Origin: Petaurus breviceps papuanus
Taxonomy: Eukaryota; Chordata; Mammalia; Diprotodontia; Petauridae
Length of the DNA stretch: 64,000 nt
Reading direction: 5' to 3'
NCBI GenBank assembly: GCA_028583685.1
Contig: JAMXIF010001194.1
Span: 3,814,065 to 3,878,064, forward strand
The notes under the pieces are model-generated. The model saw nothing but the letters and a program-made list of their open reading frames with translations. It did no database searches and had not been told where the DNA came from. Below are positions 46,601 through 58,841 of the stretch, in pieces. Position 1 is the first letter of the stretch, and every line of letters begins with the position of its first letter. The position numbers and the translations under genes are program-made.

Positions 46601-49600
46601 GTGATATGGTTGGATTTTTGCTTTAGGAAAATCAAGGATGGAGTGAGGAGAGACTTGAGGCAGGTAGACCAACCAGCAGGCTATTAACAGTAGTCCAGAT
46701 GTGAAATGCTAAGAGTTTGCACCAGAGTAATGGTAATATCAGAGGACAGAACCATACCATACATCCTTACCATAAATAGGGTGTGTTCGAGAGATGTTAC
46801 AGAGGTGAAATCAGCAGACCTTGGCAACAGATTGCACAAATAGAGTGAGAGACAGTGAAGAGCTGAGGATGACTCCTAGGTTGGGAGCCTCAGGATGGGA
46901 GGATGATGGTGTCCTAGTCAGGAATAGGGAAGGTAAGAAGGGGGTGGAGTTCAAGGGAAAAGATAATAAGTTACATTTTGGATATGCTAAGTGTAATAAG
47001 ATGCCTACTAGATATCCAGTTTAAGATGTCTGAAATGTAGTTGGAGATGGGAGATTGGAGGTCAGCAGAGAAGCTGGGGCAGGAGAGGTAGATTTGACAA
47101 TCATCAGCATACGACAAATCTATATGGAGCTGATGAGATCCCCAAGTGAAGTAGTATAGAAGGAGAAGAGAAGAGGTCCCTAGACAGAACGCTGAGGGAT
47201 GCCTATGGTTAGAGGGCATGATCTAAAAGAGGATCTAGCAGAGGAGAAGCGGAAGGAGTGTCAGTCAGGCAGCTACTAAATGTGTGAACAGAAATTCTGA
47301 CTCACTCTTACTCCAAAGCTAGCAATTTTTCTGCAGTATTAAACTGCTTGCTTCTTTCTTGCTTTATGTAGTGAAAAGAATAGTGGACTTGGAGTTCATA
47401 GCCTTTGCCTTGAGTCTTGGTCTTGCCACCTTAAACAGTGATATATTTAATCTTTTTTGAGCCATAGTTTCCACATCTGCAAATGGAAAGTTGGTCTTAA
47501 TCTCTTAAGTTTCTTCTCAGCTCTCAATTTTTGGGCTTGTCAGTTCTTTCTAATCAAATATTCTTAAGTCTCTGTAGGTTTAAATATCTATTTCTTCAGA
47601 TTTTTATAGATTTTATAGAAAGGGCAGTTTGGGATTGAGTCTTCTATTTTCTAGATTTTTTTGACAGTTTATTAATTTTACAAGCTTGTAGTCTTTTGTG
47701 TCTTAAGTTCTATCAGAACTAGATATGAATTACTACTACTACATCCTAGACTTTACTAGGATATAGTCTCATGTGTTTAGTTGCCAAGTTTAAGTGGTAG
47801 TATAGAAAAGTTGACAAAAGATTTACTGAGTTCAGAATGTGTGTCTTCAAGGCAGCCTCTTTAATTTGATATTGTCATGGGAATTATTCAACATGGAAGC
47901 AAAAGATTAACTGAATCTTTTTAATAAGCTAAAATCCATTTCCCATTGGCTAGCATAGTTTCAGAATTTTAGAGTTGGAATAACCCTTAGAATTAGAAAC
48001 CATCTAGTCCAATCTCATTTTACAAAGGAGGAAACTAATTTCTAAAGAGACTAGAAAAGTTGCAGGTCACATGGGGTCTTACAGCTGGCAGGGTTTAGTT
48101 TAATAAGAGGATAATCAATATAGATGGTGAAAAGATCTGGTAGGTCTTCCTCAAACTTTGCTTTTCATGATCTCCAATTCTTTGATTCCTCCCTATTCTC
48201 CATTCTCAATAATCTGTCCTCACTTTCTTTTCTACCCTGGTAAATAGCTGTTAACAGTAAAGTCCTTTCGTTTTGCTGCCTTGATCTTCTGCCATTCCCA
48301 GTGCCCGATGAAATAATGAAACCCCGTTCTTTGTTCTACAAGTTCATGCTATCTGTCCTTGGTGTAGTAGAAAGACTGCTGTATCAAAGGACCTAGGTTC
48401 AAATCCCAGGTCTGCCATTTATTACTAATGTGACTTTATTATCAGTGTGGCTAAATTATCAAGTCATTTAACTTTTCTGGGCCTCCATTTTCCTCATCTG
48501 TAAAAATGAGGGACTTGGAAGATCCATTCCAGCTCTATGTCTATGTTTCTATGATTTAAACCTCTCTTAGGTCCTCATTGCTTCACTTTAGAATGTGCCT
48601 TCTTTGGGAGGTGCAGTTGTTTCATTCTTTGTATTTGTTTCTTTAGGACTTAGAAGAGTATATAGAATATAGTAAGTTCTTAATAAAACTTTTTGACTAA
48701 TGGGTATTATACCTTATCACATTTGTCTCTTTAGCCCCTAAATTCCATTGCCTTCTCCCACTCTTAAGTAATATTACCTTCTACTCTCCTTGAATTTCTT
48801 CACTCCTTTACATTAAACCTGTCTCTCCCAATGTATCATCTTTCCAATCTTGGAGGAGGAGGAGCCTTATTGCAGAGGCTAACCTTTCCACCTATATCCT
48901 CAGTCCTTTCCTTCTTTTCTGTGATTTTACTTAGTTATACTTCTTTTCTTTTCTACCAGGGCTTTCCCTTAAGCCTACAACAATCAGATCTTTATTCTAA
49001 AAAAAAAAATTTCTCCCCCCCACCTTTTTTTTTTGCTATACCAAACTAGTTTTCTGTCTTTCTTACTGTCAGACTTCTAGAAAAAGTAGTCTATACTCAC
49101 TGCCAGTTACTTACCACCCTCACTCCTGTAATAAATTTATTTTAGTATTTTCTTTCTCTGTTGATGCTGCTGCCAGTCTTATAACTCTTCTGCCATCCCT
49201 CATATCCAAACAGTTGCCAAGTCCTATTGATTTGTAAAATATCTTACATTATCCCCCTTCCCACTCCTTCAGACAGCCTTGTTCAGGTCTCTGTCCTCTC
49301 TTAACTAGATTATTGTTGCCTAACTAGTCTTCCTACCTTTAATCTATCCCTTTTCGACATCTATTTTTTACTCAGCTGCCTGTATAATCTTTAGCTGGTC
49401 ATGTTCTCTCCTCAGAAACTTTTAAATGTCTTCTCATTGATTCCTGAATTAAAATAATAGGCCTAGGTTCTGGCATGGAAAAATCCCAATCTGGCTACAA
49501 CCTACCTTTCCAGCATTATCTCTTACTACTTCATACCTTCTTCATTCCAGCAAGACTGGATTGCCCCTGTTCTTCTCTTGCCCTCTCCTGTCTCACTTAT

Positions 49601-52357
49601 TTTACTATCCCCTTTTTAAAATGGGTTAATTCCTCCCTCCTATTTTCATCTATTGAAATTCCCTTCCTTCCTTGAGGGCTAAATTTGCTTAGTCACATAC
49701 TCTACAGTAGCTCTCAGTCTTCAAATTTCTTTCTAGCATTTGACCTGCACTTGAATTAATAACATTCTTCTTTCTTTCTTAGATTAGAAGCTCTTGAGAA
49801 CAGTCTTTGGCATGACCTTTCCTTTCTTGAGCCTTTCTTAAATCATCACCCCCACATCTATCTAGAATAGATTCTCCCCTTTCTACCTTCTTCCCCCAAG
49901 GTATTGAATTTGCTCCCTTCAAGGCCAACCTTGGGTGCCAACTCTTCCATGAAGCATTTCTTGACATTATATTCATATATGTATATGAAAGTGATCTTTC
50001 CTTCCTTAAATTTCTCATAATATTTCATCTAGATCTTTTCTTTGTATTTATTACTCCTTTGTATCATAATTATATATATTTCTCCCTATTAGTAATTAAG
50101 CTTCTTTATAGTAGGGTTTAGATCAGTACCTGGTTCAATTCCTCACATACAGTAAGTGCTTAACGGTTGTTGAATAAATTAAACACAACTCTCTCCTGCC
50201 TGTCTCTTAACACAATACTTTGTTATGTGTTTTAGTAATAAGCTATACATCTGGCCTTCTACCCAGCCCTGGTGTTTCAGGGGCTTTCATAGACAGTTAC
50301 ATGGCCAATTCAACTCAAGATAAAAATAAGAGTTTACTAAAAAGAGAAGACCTAGGCTTGTGATACTAGGCAAGTCAATTCCCTTCTCTTGATATCACTT
50401 CTATGTAAAAGACTGGTTTGGATTAGTTAATCTAAGTTTCCTATGTCTTTTGTATAGTGATTCTAGGATGGGCATCTTCAATTGGTGAGTAACTTGAGAA
50501 TTATTAGTAACCTAAGGCAAGTGCTGCTTACCTGGACTTGTGTCTAACACCTTTATTTTTGACTTTTTGGCCCCAGTTGCTTTCTCCTTTCTCTGAACAA
50601 AGGACCTCAACCCCTTGGACAAAGCAGTGATTCTTTTCCTCCTTTAAGTATTCTAACTTGCTCCTTCATGTTGATTTTCTAGCTGCCTCTATCAAAAATG
50701 CGTAACCATGTGGCTTCCTGTTCCAAATATCAGAGCTACCTAATGGAGGGTGTTAAGGCTACCACTAAGGATATGGCATATCAGCCAAGGTAAATATGTT
50801 ATCACTCAACCACTCCTTTTCTATTTGGGGGTTTTTTGTAGTTTCCATAAGTCTTATACTCCTACCTGGGAATTATTTTAAATGTACCAAAGGTGTTAGA
50901 CACAGTATTTTGAAGTATCTAAATAACTTCCAGAAGATAGAAGTATAGGCATTTTATTAGTTTTATCTGTTTGGTGTTTTATTTAGTACTAGACTGGGAA
51001 TTGGGAGTCCTGGGTTCTAACTTTTATCTTTGTCACTAACTTTTTGACTGACCCTACTAATCAAGTTATGCCTTTGGTAGACCTCAGTTCCCTCATCTGG
51101 AAATTAGGGAGGAAGGACTAGATGATTTAATGTTTTATGAGTTTACTTGTTTTTAATTTGAAACCCATATCATAAAAAACTTGATCTGAGGTGGAAAACT
51201 TAGTTACTGTGGGTGTTCAGCATCAGAAATTGTAATTACAACTTATGTTTGCATATTCTGTTAAGATTACCTGTTAAAATTTCAGAGTACCTTCCTCATT
51301 ACAGGTCTTTGAAGTAGGTAGTGCCAAAATTTTAATCCCTATTTTTTAGATAGAGGAACTGAGGCTTAGAGAAATTAAGTAACTTGTTCATGGTTGCTTA
51401 ATCTGGATTTGAACTCAGAAATCTTCTGATTTCAAGTATATAGCACTCTTTCTTTTATACTCTCTCCTTCTCAAAATCATCTTGTCATGTCACAAAAAAT
51501 TAATTTTTTAGCACATGATTTTTCTAAAGTACTTAACATAGAATTTTTCACATGGTATGCACTTTAATAAATATTTGTTGAAATGTAGCTTAGTTTTCCA
51601 GTTGTGTGATTGTTGATTTGTGTAAGTGATTTTTCCCTCTCTCTCAATAGGAGTATCCCAAACCGATTTACCTTTCCATGTCCTTACTGTCCTGAGAAGA
51701 ACTTTGATCAGGAAGGACTAGCTGAACACTGCAAAATGTACCACAGCATGGATACTAAATCAGTGGTAATATGGAATTTCTTTAAACTTCATTTATACTC
51801 ATGGAAAAGATGCCCAGTATGAATATTTAGACTGATAATAAAAGATAATTCAAAGGGGACTGGACTGATCAGGCTATCATTGTCCCTTTGAATTTTTTTC
51901 ATATGTTCAAATTTGTTCCATCTTATTGGCAATATGGGCAGCTAGATGGTGAAATGGATAGAGTGCCAGAGTGCCAGACCTGGAGTCAGGAAGACTCATC
52001 TTCCTGAGTTCAGTTCTGGCCTCAGACACGTACTAGCTGTGTGACCTGGGCAAGTCACTTAGCCCTGTTGGCCTCAGTTTCCTCATCTGTAAAATGAGCT
52101 GGAGAAGCAAATGGCAAACCACTCTAGTGTCTTTGCCAAGAAAACTCCAGATGGGGTCACAAAGAGTCAGACACACACAACAACAAATTGACAATATAGA
52201 TTATTCTCTCCTCATATAATAAATAATTTGCCTCTTAATTGAATGATGTCTTCAACTTTATCCTGGATTCACAATGGACTGGTTTTCTTTCTTTTTTTTT
52301 TTTTTGCCTTTTCCAGGGCATTTGGGGTTAAGTAACTTGCCCAAGGTTACACGGCTA

Positions 52358-52392
<35 letters not shown>

Positions 52393-52492
52393 NNNNNNNN
52401 NNNNNNNNNNNNNNNNNNNNNNNNNNNNNNNNNNNNNNNNNNNNNNNNNNNNNNNNNNNNNNNNNNNNNNNNNNNNNNNNNNNNNNNNNNNN

Positions 52493-52526
<34 letters not shown>

Positions 52527-55500
52527 AGTGTCTGAGGCCGGAACCGAACTCAGGACCTCTTGACCCCGGGGCTGGCGCTTTACTCACTTTGCCACCTAGC
52601 TGGAACTAGTTTTCTTAAATGTAGCCATATTGGGGGACTGTTCTTTGCTTGCGTTTTCCATTCCCCACCTATGCTCTCTCCCTTTTCTTTGCCTACTCCG
52701 ATCCTGTCTATATTTTAAAGCCAAACTCTTATCCCTCCTCTGTGAAGCCTTCCAAAACTGTCACAGCATATAGTGTTTTCTTTCTTCTGTGACTTCAGCA
52801 TATGCTACCTGTATACTCAGCTTCGCAATTTATTATATAGAACCTTAAAACCTCTTGCATTTTTTGTTTTGTGTTGCTACTTAGCAGGCATTTATTAAAC
52901 ACCTTTTTTGTACCAGATGTGTTAGATGTTGGAATAAAAGTGTGTTCATTATGTAGTATGATGTAATGCCTATTTAGATTTTGGAAATTACATTTTGAGA
53001 GGCTCATATACTTTAGTACCAGAAAGAACACTAGAATAAGAGTTAAGAAACCTACTTTCTCTGTCTATAAAATGAGTGGTTAAACTAGGTAAATAAGATT
53101 ATTTCAGACTCTGATGGTCTAGAATTTTAGGATTCTTTTCTTTTTTCCTATGGTTTAAAGGTTTGTCCAATTTGTGCCTCAATGCCCTGGGGAGACCCTA
53201 ATTACCGGAGCGCTAACTTCATAGATCACATTCAGCGAAGACATCAGTTTTCCTATGATACTTTTGTGGTGAGTGACATTTCTAAGCTACAAACTTTCCT
53301 GCAGAATCATCTGTAGTCTTTTGAGGAAAACATTGAAGAAATCTGTTGGGCTTTTTGTATGTTCAGCATCTTTCCCCTAAAATGTTCCATTATTGCCTCT
53401 TTTAAGAACTATAGTTTATATAGTACATTATTCCGTGCATTAGATTTTTTTTCTTTCATTCTAGATGATGCAATTTTAAATTCTTGTGAAGGGAGGCTAA
53501 GCTCAGGAAGGGATAGCAGGGCCAGAATATGTAATCAATTAACGGGAGAAAGAAAAATTAAATTAAAAAAAATTAATTGCCCCTGGTTTTTCCACAATTG
53601 GGTATCCATTGTCTTTTGATATGCAAAGCTTCTATTTATTTTACATCTGAAAGTGAACATTGCTGCCCTGGTCTGGAATAATTTGGTTACCTTTAAGGGT
53701 AATTAATTGACTTTGGTCATAAGCCATATTTGTCTTCCCACAGAGCCAAGTTGGGAAATTTTAGGAACTTAACATATTATAAGTAAGGGTCATCAAAAGA
53801 ATTAAAAAATAACACAGAGGAGTTGGGAGGGGTTTTATTATGTTTCTTAAAAGAAGAAAGGAAAGGGAAAGAAAAGAAAACCTAAAGGAGGAAGGAGAGG
53901 TGAGCTAACTTATTGTCTTACACTTAAAAGAATATTATTACAAAAAGGAAGGGAAGGTTGTGGAGGGGACAGGGTATCACTTGAATGTCGCTTGCATCTA
54001 AACCTATCAAAGGAGAGTAGAATACACACAAAATATTATGTAGAAATATGTTGAAATTGAGGGGTTGGGGAGAAAGGAGTGAAGTGATGAATATAAGTGG
54101 TAGATTCAGGGAGGAATTAGCCATAAGCAAAAAAAACTATATCCTTGGAGGGTGAATTGTAAAGATGGCTTTAAAAAGAAAGAAAGGAATGGTAAGAAAC
54201 AATGATTTGAGCTATAAGAGGGGGGAAGAGAAGGAAGGGCAAGGGAGTGGCAGAAGAAGATTGTTTCAAACTACGTTATAGTAGCTGAGCACACTCCACT
54301 CTTCTTTGTAAAGAAATAGGCATGGGTTAAGGCAAAAAGAAAAAGTCTAAAGTATAGAATGGAGGGAAAGAATACAATTAATGATCACTGTAGTAAATGT
54401 AAATGAGGTGAACTCAGCCATAAAATGGGAGAATAGCAGAATGAATTAGAAAGTAGAATTCAGCAATATATTCTTTACAAGAAATACCCTTGAAGCATAA
54501 AGATTGACACGTAGGTTTAAGTAACGGAGAAAAATCTGTTACATTTTACCTGAAATCAAGCAGGAATAATAATTATGGTTTCAGACAAGGGAACAGTAAA
54601 AATACACCTAATGGAAAAAAAAAACAGCCAAGGAAGCTACATTATGTTAAAAGGCAAAATAGACAATGAATTATATATCAATACTTTAAAATATGTGCAC
54701 TTAATGGCGTAACATTTAAATACTTAAAATTTAAGTGAATTATAGAGAGAAATGGACATTAAAAACTACAGTATTTGGTGACCTGAGTGTTTCATTATCA
54801 GATCTAGACAAATCTAACCCAAAAAAAGGCAAGAAGGAAATTATGGACCTGGATTGAGTTTTTAAAGTGAATTAAATTAAGTTGACTTAAGTTTCATTTT
54901 TAGATATGCTAGGTATCTGGTGTGATTAGTAAATAGGAATAAAAAAGAGTAAAAATATTTCTCAGTAGAGCAGCTTTACAAAAATTGTCCATGTTGTACT
55001 AGTACATAAAAACCTCACAAACAAAAAGCAGAAATACTAAGCATCCTTAGTGACCACAGTGCAATTCAATAAAGAGGCGCTGAAAAAAACATTAAAAATT
55101 AACTGCAGACTGAGCAAATTAATCCTAAGGAATTGATGGGTCAGAGAACAAATCATAGAAATAGTAAATAATTTCATCAAAGATAATGGCAACTAAAAGG
55201 TTTTAGATATATTCAGAGGACTCCTTTGGCTCTCTAAACATGCTTATCAACAAAAGGGAACATGTCAATGAATTGGGCATATAACTGAAAAAAAAAACCT
55301 AGAGAATAACTTTTTTTTAAAAAACAATCACTGAAATAGAATTTCTGAAAATCAAAGAAAGATGAGCAGAATTGAAAGCAAAAAAAAAATCCATTAAATT
55401 AATAAATCCTAGAAGCTTGAAAAATTTATTAAATTTGGCAGCTGGGTGGTACAGTGGATAGGGCAGTTGAGTTTGGAATCAGGAAGACTAATCTTCCAGA

Positions 55501-56766
55501 ATTCAAATCCAACCTCAGACACTTACTTAGCTGTGTGACACCCTGGACAAGTCACTTAACCCTGTTTGCCTCAGTTTCCTCATCTGTAAAATGAATTGGA
55601 GAAGGCAGTGGTAACCCTCTTCAATTTCTTTGCCAAGAAAACACCAAGTGGGATCTGACATGACTGAAATGACTTGAGCAACAAAAAATTTTATTTGTAA
55701 AAAAAATAGGAAATTAATATATCATGACTTGAAAACTATACTTACATATAAGCCTGATGAATGCAAATTTACCTTAAGTTGTGTCATAGCATTACATGGT
55801 AATAATTCAGGTTGTCATGATGGGCTAAGCTCAGGAGAGACAGTGTAGTGAAAAAAACATTGAAATAGGAGTCAAGAAACTTTGATTTGAGCCCAGCTTT
55901 TCTGCTTACTAGATGAGTGACTTTAGGTACTTGGTCTTTCCAATTCTCAGTTTCCTAATCTGTAAAATGGAGGTAATTGTACTTTTACCACTTCCCTCAT
56001 AGAGTTGCTGTGAGGAAAAACACTTTGTGTATATGGTAAAGTATTATAGAACTGTGAATTATTTTTATTTCAGTAATTAATAAAAAAAAATTCCAGGTAG
56101 ATACCTCTCTTGCCTTAAAGTAGAATGAGCCATGCTAATGTTATTAATTCTGTAAAAGCTGTGCTGTTGGGGGGGGCCAGCACAGCAGGCTAGCACAGCA
56201 AGTAAGACCACCGGCCCCAGAGTCAGAATGACCTGGGATCGAATCCAGGTTCTGATACTTAGCACCACATACAGAAATAACTGTCTGTGTAACCTTGAGC
56301 AAGTTACTTAACCCCGATTGCTTAAAAAAAAAAAAAGCTGTGCTGTTAGTGCCTTGCTTCTCCAACCTCCATCTCCCACCCTCCTCCCACTTTAATCTGG
56401 TATATACTATGTATATGTTGTTTCCTTCTGGAGGATGAAAGTTCCTTGAGGGTAGGAAGTATTTCACTTTTGTCTTTGCCTCCCCAGTGTTTAGCATATG
56501 GTAGGCATTTAATAAATACTTGTTCATTGGTTAATACAGCTCTTAAATTTCATTTGCCCTTTTATAAGGGAAATTTGTATAATTTTCATCTTAACTAAGT
56601 ACAACCATGCCCTTCCTCCCATCCCTCTTTACTGCTACATGATTATCACCTTCTTGTTGCTGAGATTTTATGTTGTATAATACTCTGTTTTTGTCCTCAG
56701 GATTATGATGTGGATGAAGATGACATGATGAACCAGGCTTTGCTACGTTCTTTGATAGATAAATGA
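43352..56766 (+). CDS. RNF114: RNF114 (ZNF313), RING-type E3 ubiquitin ligase (six coding exons)
   Basis: Joining 43352-43476, 45618-45768, 50683-50789, 51651-51765, 53161-53268 and 56701-56766 gives 223 residues; human has 228. The family ubiquitinates substrates such as p21 and A20 and acts in cell cycle and NF-kB/interferon signalling. The RING is complete C3HC4: C24, C27, C39, H41, C44, C47, C59, C62. A C2HC finger follows (C86, C89, H101, C105). Next come zinc-finger sequences [11 protein letters not shown]...EHCKMYH (residues 136-159) and C168, C171, H189, H194. The acidic C-terminus, [19 protein letters not shown], matches the family's ubiquitin-interacting motif. All introns are GT-AG and frame is kept throughout. 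The N-terminus before the RING ([20 protein letters not shown]) differs from human and has no cysteine. Confidence 0.97.
43477..45617 (+). other. RNF114: RNF114 intron 1
   Basis: G-rich first part, then MIR-like fragments at about 43860-44010 and 44915-45125. Open frames on either strand across 43480-44510 are low-complexity GC artefacts. Confidence 0.9.
45618..45768 (+). CDS. RNF114: RNF114 coding exon 2
   Basis: Acceptor tctgttttag, donor AAAAAT|GTATGT. It encodes [20 protein letters not shown], the second half of the RING, and the first cysteine pair of the C2HC finger (CNGC). Confidence 0.96.
45989..46158 (-). mobile_element. tRNA-type SINE, antisense, 12-bp duplication
   Basis: agcaattggggttaagtgac to tgccacctagcctccccc. 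Exact duplication tataagaatttt at 45977-45988 and 46159-46170. Confidence 0.9.
46225..47275 (-). mobile_element. L2 LINE, antisense, with intact 3' end
   Basis: The minus strand encodes [39 protein letters not shown] and, nearer the tail, [20 protein letters not shown], in L2 order. The tail reads (reverse complement) agactgtgagctctttaagg to tacttgataaatgtttattg. Broken by stops. Confidence 0.8.
48720..50190 (+). mobile_element. L2 LINE, sense
   Basis: Pyrimidine-rich L2 coding strand with ccagggctttcccttaagcc, catatccaaacagttgccaa, aactagattattgttgccta and the L2 tail (cacatacagtaagtgcttaa, ttgttgaataaatt). Confidence 0.7.
50683..50789 (+). CDS. RNF114: RNF114 coding exon 3
   Basis: Acceptor ttgattttctag, donor CCAAG|GTAAAT. 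It encodes [20 protein letters not shown] and following residues, including the His and Cys that complete the C2HC finger. Ends in phase 2. Confidence 0.96.
50790..51650 (+). other. RNF114: RNF114 intron 3
   Basis: Contains MIR-like fragments at about 51000-51140 and 51290-51460. Nothing else recognised. Confidence 0.9.
51651..51765 (+). CDS. RNF114: RNF114 coding exon 4
   Basis: Acceptor ctctctcaatag, donor TCAGTG|GTAATA. It encodes [18 protein letters not shown] and [20 protein letters not shown], the first C2H2-type finger. Confidence 0.97.
51936..52190 (+). mobile_element. SINE with caa-rich tail (MAR1-type), sense
   Basis: gggcagctagatggtgaaat head, gtgtgacctgggcaagtcac, aaatgagctggagaagcaaa, gtctttgccaagaaaactcc, ending gtcagacacacacaacaaca. 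Confidence 0.8.
52290..52604 (-). mobile_element. tRNA-type SINE, antisense, with TG repeat and 100-N gap
   Basis: gcatttggggttaagtaact left of the gap; ttaagtgtctgaggccggaa right of it. One-mismatch duplication actggttttctt / actagttttctt at 52278-52289 and 52605-52616. The TG repeat spans a 100-N gap at 52393-52492, so its true length is unknown. Confidence 0.85.
53161..53268 (+). CDS. RNF114: RNF114 coding exon 5
   Basis: Acceptor ctatggtttaaag, with a weak pyrimidine tract interrupted by purines; donor TTTGTG|GTGAGT. It encodes [20 protein letters not shown] and then [15 protein letters not shown], the second C2H2-type finger, nearly identical to human. Confidence 0.97.
53830..55430 (+). 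mobile_element. L1 ORF2 5' part (endonuclease region), fossil
   Basis: In order on the plus strand: FQEI-type endonuclease sequence (about 54465-54520; acaagaaatacccttgaagc), attatggtttcagacaaggg, agctacattatgttaaaagg, an SDLDKSN-like piece (about 54800), a [19 protein letters not shown]-like piece with KIDHVLGHKNLT order (about 54975-55040), and tgggtcagagaacaaatcat. This is the usual marsupial L1 order. 3'-truncated and heavily broken. Confidence 0.65.
55437..55690 (+). mobile_element. SINE with RTE-style tail (MAR1-type), sense
   Basis: ggcagctgggtggtacagtg head, ctcagtttcctcatctgtaa, aaatgaattggagaaggcag, tctttgccaagaaaacacca, ending tgactgaaatgacttgagca. Confidence 0.8.
56169..56332 (+). 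mobile_element. tRNA-type SINE, sense, 15-bp duplication
   Basis: B-box-like gggatcgaatccaggt, the agcaccacatacagaaataa subfamily mark, A-tail. Exact duplication aaaagctgtgctgtt at 56154-56168 and 56333-56347. It ends about 370 bases before RNF114 exon 6. Confidence 0.92.
56701..56766 (+). CDS. RNF114: RNF114 coding exon 6 (last)
   Basis: Acceptor tttttgtcctcag. It encodes [19 protein letters not shown] plus DK and TGA, the ubiquitin-interacting motif region. Human ends ...LQRSIIDQ. Confidence 0.95.
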   Translation, partial: DYDVDEDDMMNQALLRSLIDK

Positions 56767-57283
56767 ACTCAAAACTTATGTTTCAAGAGTTCTAAGGTTT
56801 ACACAAAAGAAGTAAAAGCAGCAGCATCTTTTTTAATGGGCATGATTATAGCAAAGATCATGGTCAGAGCCCTGTTTTTTGGGAGAGGGGGTCCTTGAAA
56901 CTCTTAGACCCCATCTTGCTCCCTTCTTTTTGGCAGATTTTGTTATATTGCACTTCTAATTTCTGCATCTCTTTTCTGCAGTGATAACTGGTGTATTTTT
57001 TCCCTTCACCTCTCCTGCTTTTGTTTCCATCCCTTCCAATATTTACTGGTTACTTCCTATAAGCTAGAGTCACATTCTGAGGCATTTTAGCAGAATTGAG
57101 ATAGTAGAAAGTCTTAAGTTATTTATTTTCTTGCCCATGGAGCTATGATAGAAGCATTGAGTTTTTGATCTGACTTTGAGCTAGGATAACCTAGTCCTTG
57201 GCCCTATCTGCCTAAGGCTAGGATTAATTTTTTTGTAAGGGTTTTTGAAAGTCCTTTTAAGAGTGTTTAAGATATATAGTATT

Positions 57284-57462
57284 GGGGCAGCTAGGTGTGG
57301 TGCAGTGAGTAAAGCACTGGCCCTGGAGTCTGGAGGACCTGAGTTGGGATCTGGCCTCAGACACTTAACAGAAAAAAAAAAACAAACAAAAAAACTAGCC
57401 GTGTGACCTTGGGCAAGTTACTTAACCCCAATTGCCCTCCAAAATAGCAAAAAAAAAAAAAA
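57284..57462 (+). mobile_element. tRNA-type SINE in the RNF114 3'UTR
   Basis: ggggcagctaggtgtggtgc head, gtgtgaccttgggcaagtta, A-tail. An A/C-rich expansion of about 25 bases (57372-57396) sits at the same internal site where other copies carry TG repeats. Confidence 0.88.
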
Positions 57463-58835
57463 GTGTTGCAAATGATAATTTTTGATTACCTTTCCATACA
57501 ACTCAAGAACACCTCTAGAATTCCAACTGCGTCATAGTCTTTAAGTTTAGTGCCAGTACGCTAGGGCATTGGATAAAATGTAATGCCTTTTATCTGTAGA
57601 AGTAAATGTTTCTAAAATTGAAGAGTAAAATTCTAAATCTATATAAATGGGCAGGACATTTTTCCGCCAGACTACTGTTGTATTTTCAGGTGTACTTGCC
57701 TGATATTAACACTGCTTGTTTTCGGGTCTCCTTACATTCTTGACCTAATGGCCCATGTAGTAAAGTGTTAAAAATTTCAGAGTACTTAAGGAAACTGAGG
57801 TGGAAAGAGATTTTAAGTTATGATTTATGACAATAGAGTACTTGGGGTTTTTTTTTTCATAAAGTAAATTATATAAACTGAAAAATCTTTGTTTTATTTC
57901 TTGAATAATTTCTTTGGGGAATCAGTTTCAACAGAGAAATCCTTGTATAAGATGTCATCTTTAATTCAGTGTAAAATGTAAGAAATCAGAATACCCTCAG
58001 ACAGACTCTATTATCTGGAGGTAACATAGAAGCAAAGTGTTATCCTCAGGAGAAAAAACAAACAAACCCTAATATTCAGAACATTGTAAATAGAAGTTCT
58101 TTGCACAGAATAGAAACGTTGTTTTATTAATCATCTGTATTTCGAGATTCATATTTCTTTTTTATTCCAGGAAACCTGCTTTGGAAACTGTTCAGGGAAC
58201 TTGAAGTTCAGCATACTTGCTAATATTAATAAGCACAAGGCCAAAGTGCTTTGAGCCTCTTCTGTAAGAGCTGCGCTCTGCTTGCCTCCTAATGAGCAAA
58301 AGGAGGGTAGAACCAGATCAGGTTTTGATCAGGTTCTTTAGACTTCATGTCTGCCTGCTGGATTTAATCTAGTCAGTGACTGATATTCCAGGTAACCAGA
58401 CATGCTTTGGGCCTGTATGCTGCTATCCTACCTTTTCTGATGGGCTTAAGTAGCATCTGTAAAATGCCAGTTGATCCCTGAAAGCCTATGTAATTTCAAG
58501 TGCTAGTGGTTTAATTTTATCTTTTTAGGCTTTCTTTGCCATAGTTGGATCCCAGAGTTAAGGACATTACTGTAATATAAGTTCTAGAGAAATTTCACTT
58601 TGGCACTACATACAGCAAGCTATAACTCTCTGGAGGTTAGAAAGGAAAAAAAATGTGTCTAAACTTTGGGATTTGAAAGTTTTGACTAGAGCATATTAGA
58701 CTCACTGGGCAGAGGGATCAACTTGATTCCAGTTTTCTTGTATTGAACTTAAGTGCACTTCATATATTTCTTGTAAGAAGACCTTTCAGAAAATGAGAAC
58801 TTTATCTTGTTCTGACCTTTAAAAGTAAAAATATA

Positions 58836-58841
58836 AATAAA
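58836..58841 (+). terminator. Candidate RNF114 polyadenylation signal
   Basis: AATAAA about 2.07 kb past the RNF114 stop. Cleavage is expected about 15-25 bases later. No earlier canonical signal was noticed between the stop and this site, though I did not search exhaustively. Confidence 0.45.

Larger units (their letters stand above)
45769..50682 (+). other. RNF114: RNF114 intron 2
   Basis: The largest intron, built mostly from repeats: an antisense SINE (45989-46158), an antisense L2 (46225-47275), MIR-like pieces (about 47365-47525, 47955-48085, 48360-48560) and a sense L2 (48720-50190). Confidence 0.9.
51766..53160 (+). other. RNF114: RNF114 intron 4
   Basis: Holds a sense SINE with a caa-rich tail (51936-52190), an antisense SINE with a GT microsatellite and a 100-N gap (52290-52604), and a MIR-like end near 53010-53130. 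Confidence 0.9.
53269..56700 (+). other. RNF114: RNF114 intron 5
   Basis: Holds an L1 ORF2 fossil (53830-55430), two SINEs (55437-55690, 56169-56332) and a MIR-like piece (about 55830-56070). Confidence 0.9.

Noticed and set aside
46453-47219. Minus-strand frames that might look like a small gene within RNF114 intron 2
   Set aside because: They are the L2 reverse transcriptase C-terminal region in antisense.
52258-52609. Thr-His / Val-Cys repeat open frames across the gap
   Set aside because: Artefact of the TG repeat inside a SINE, with 100 Ns in the middle.
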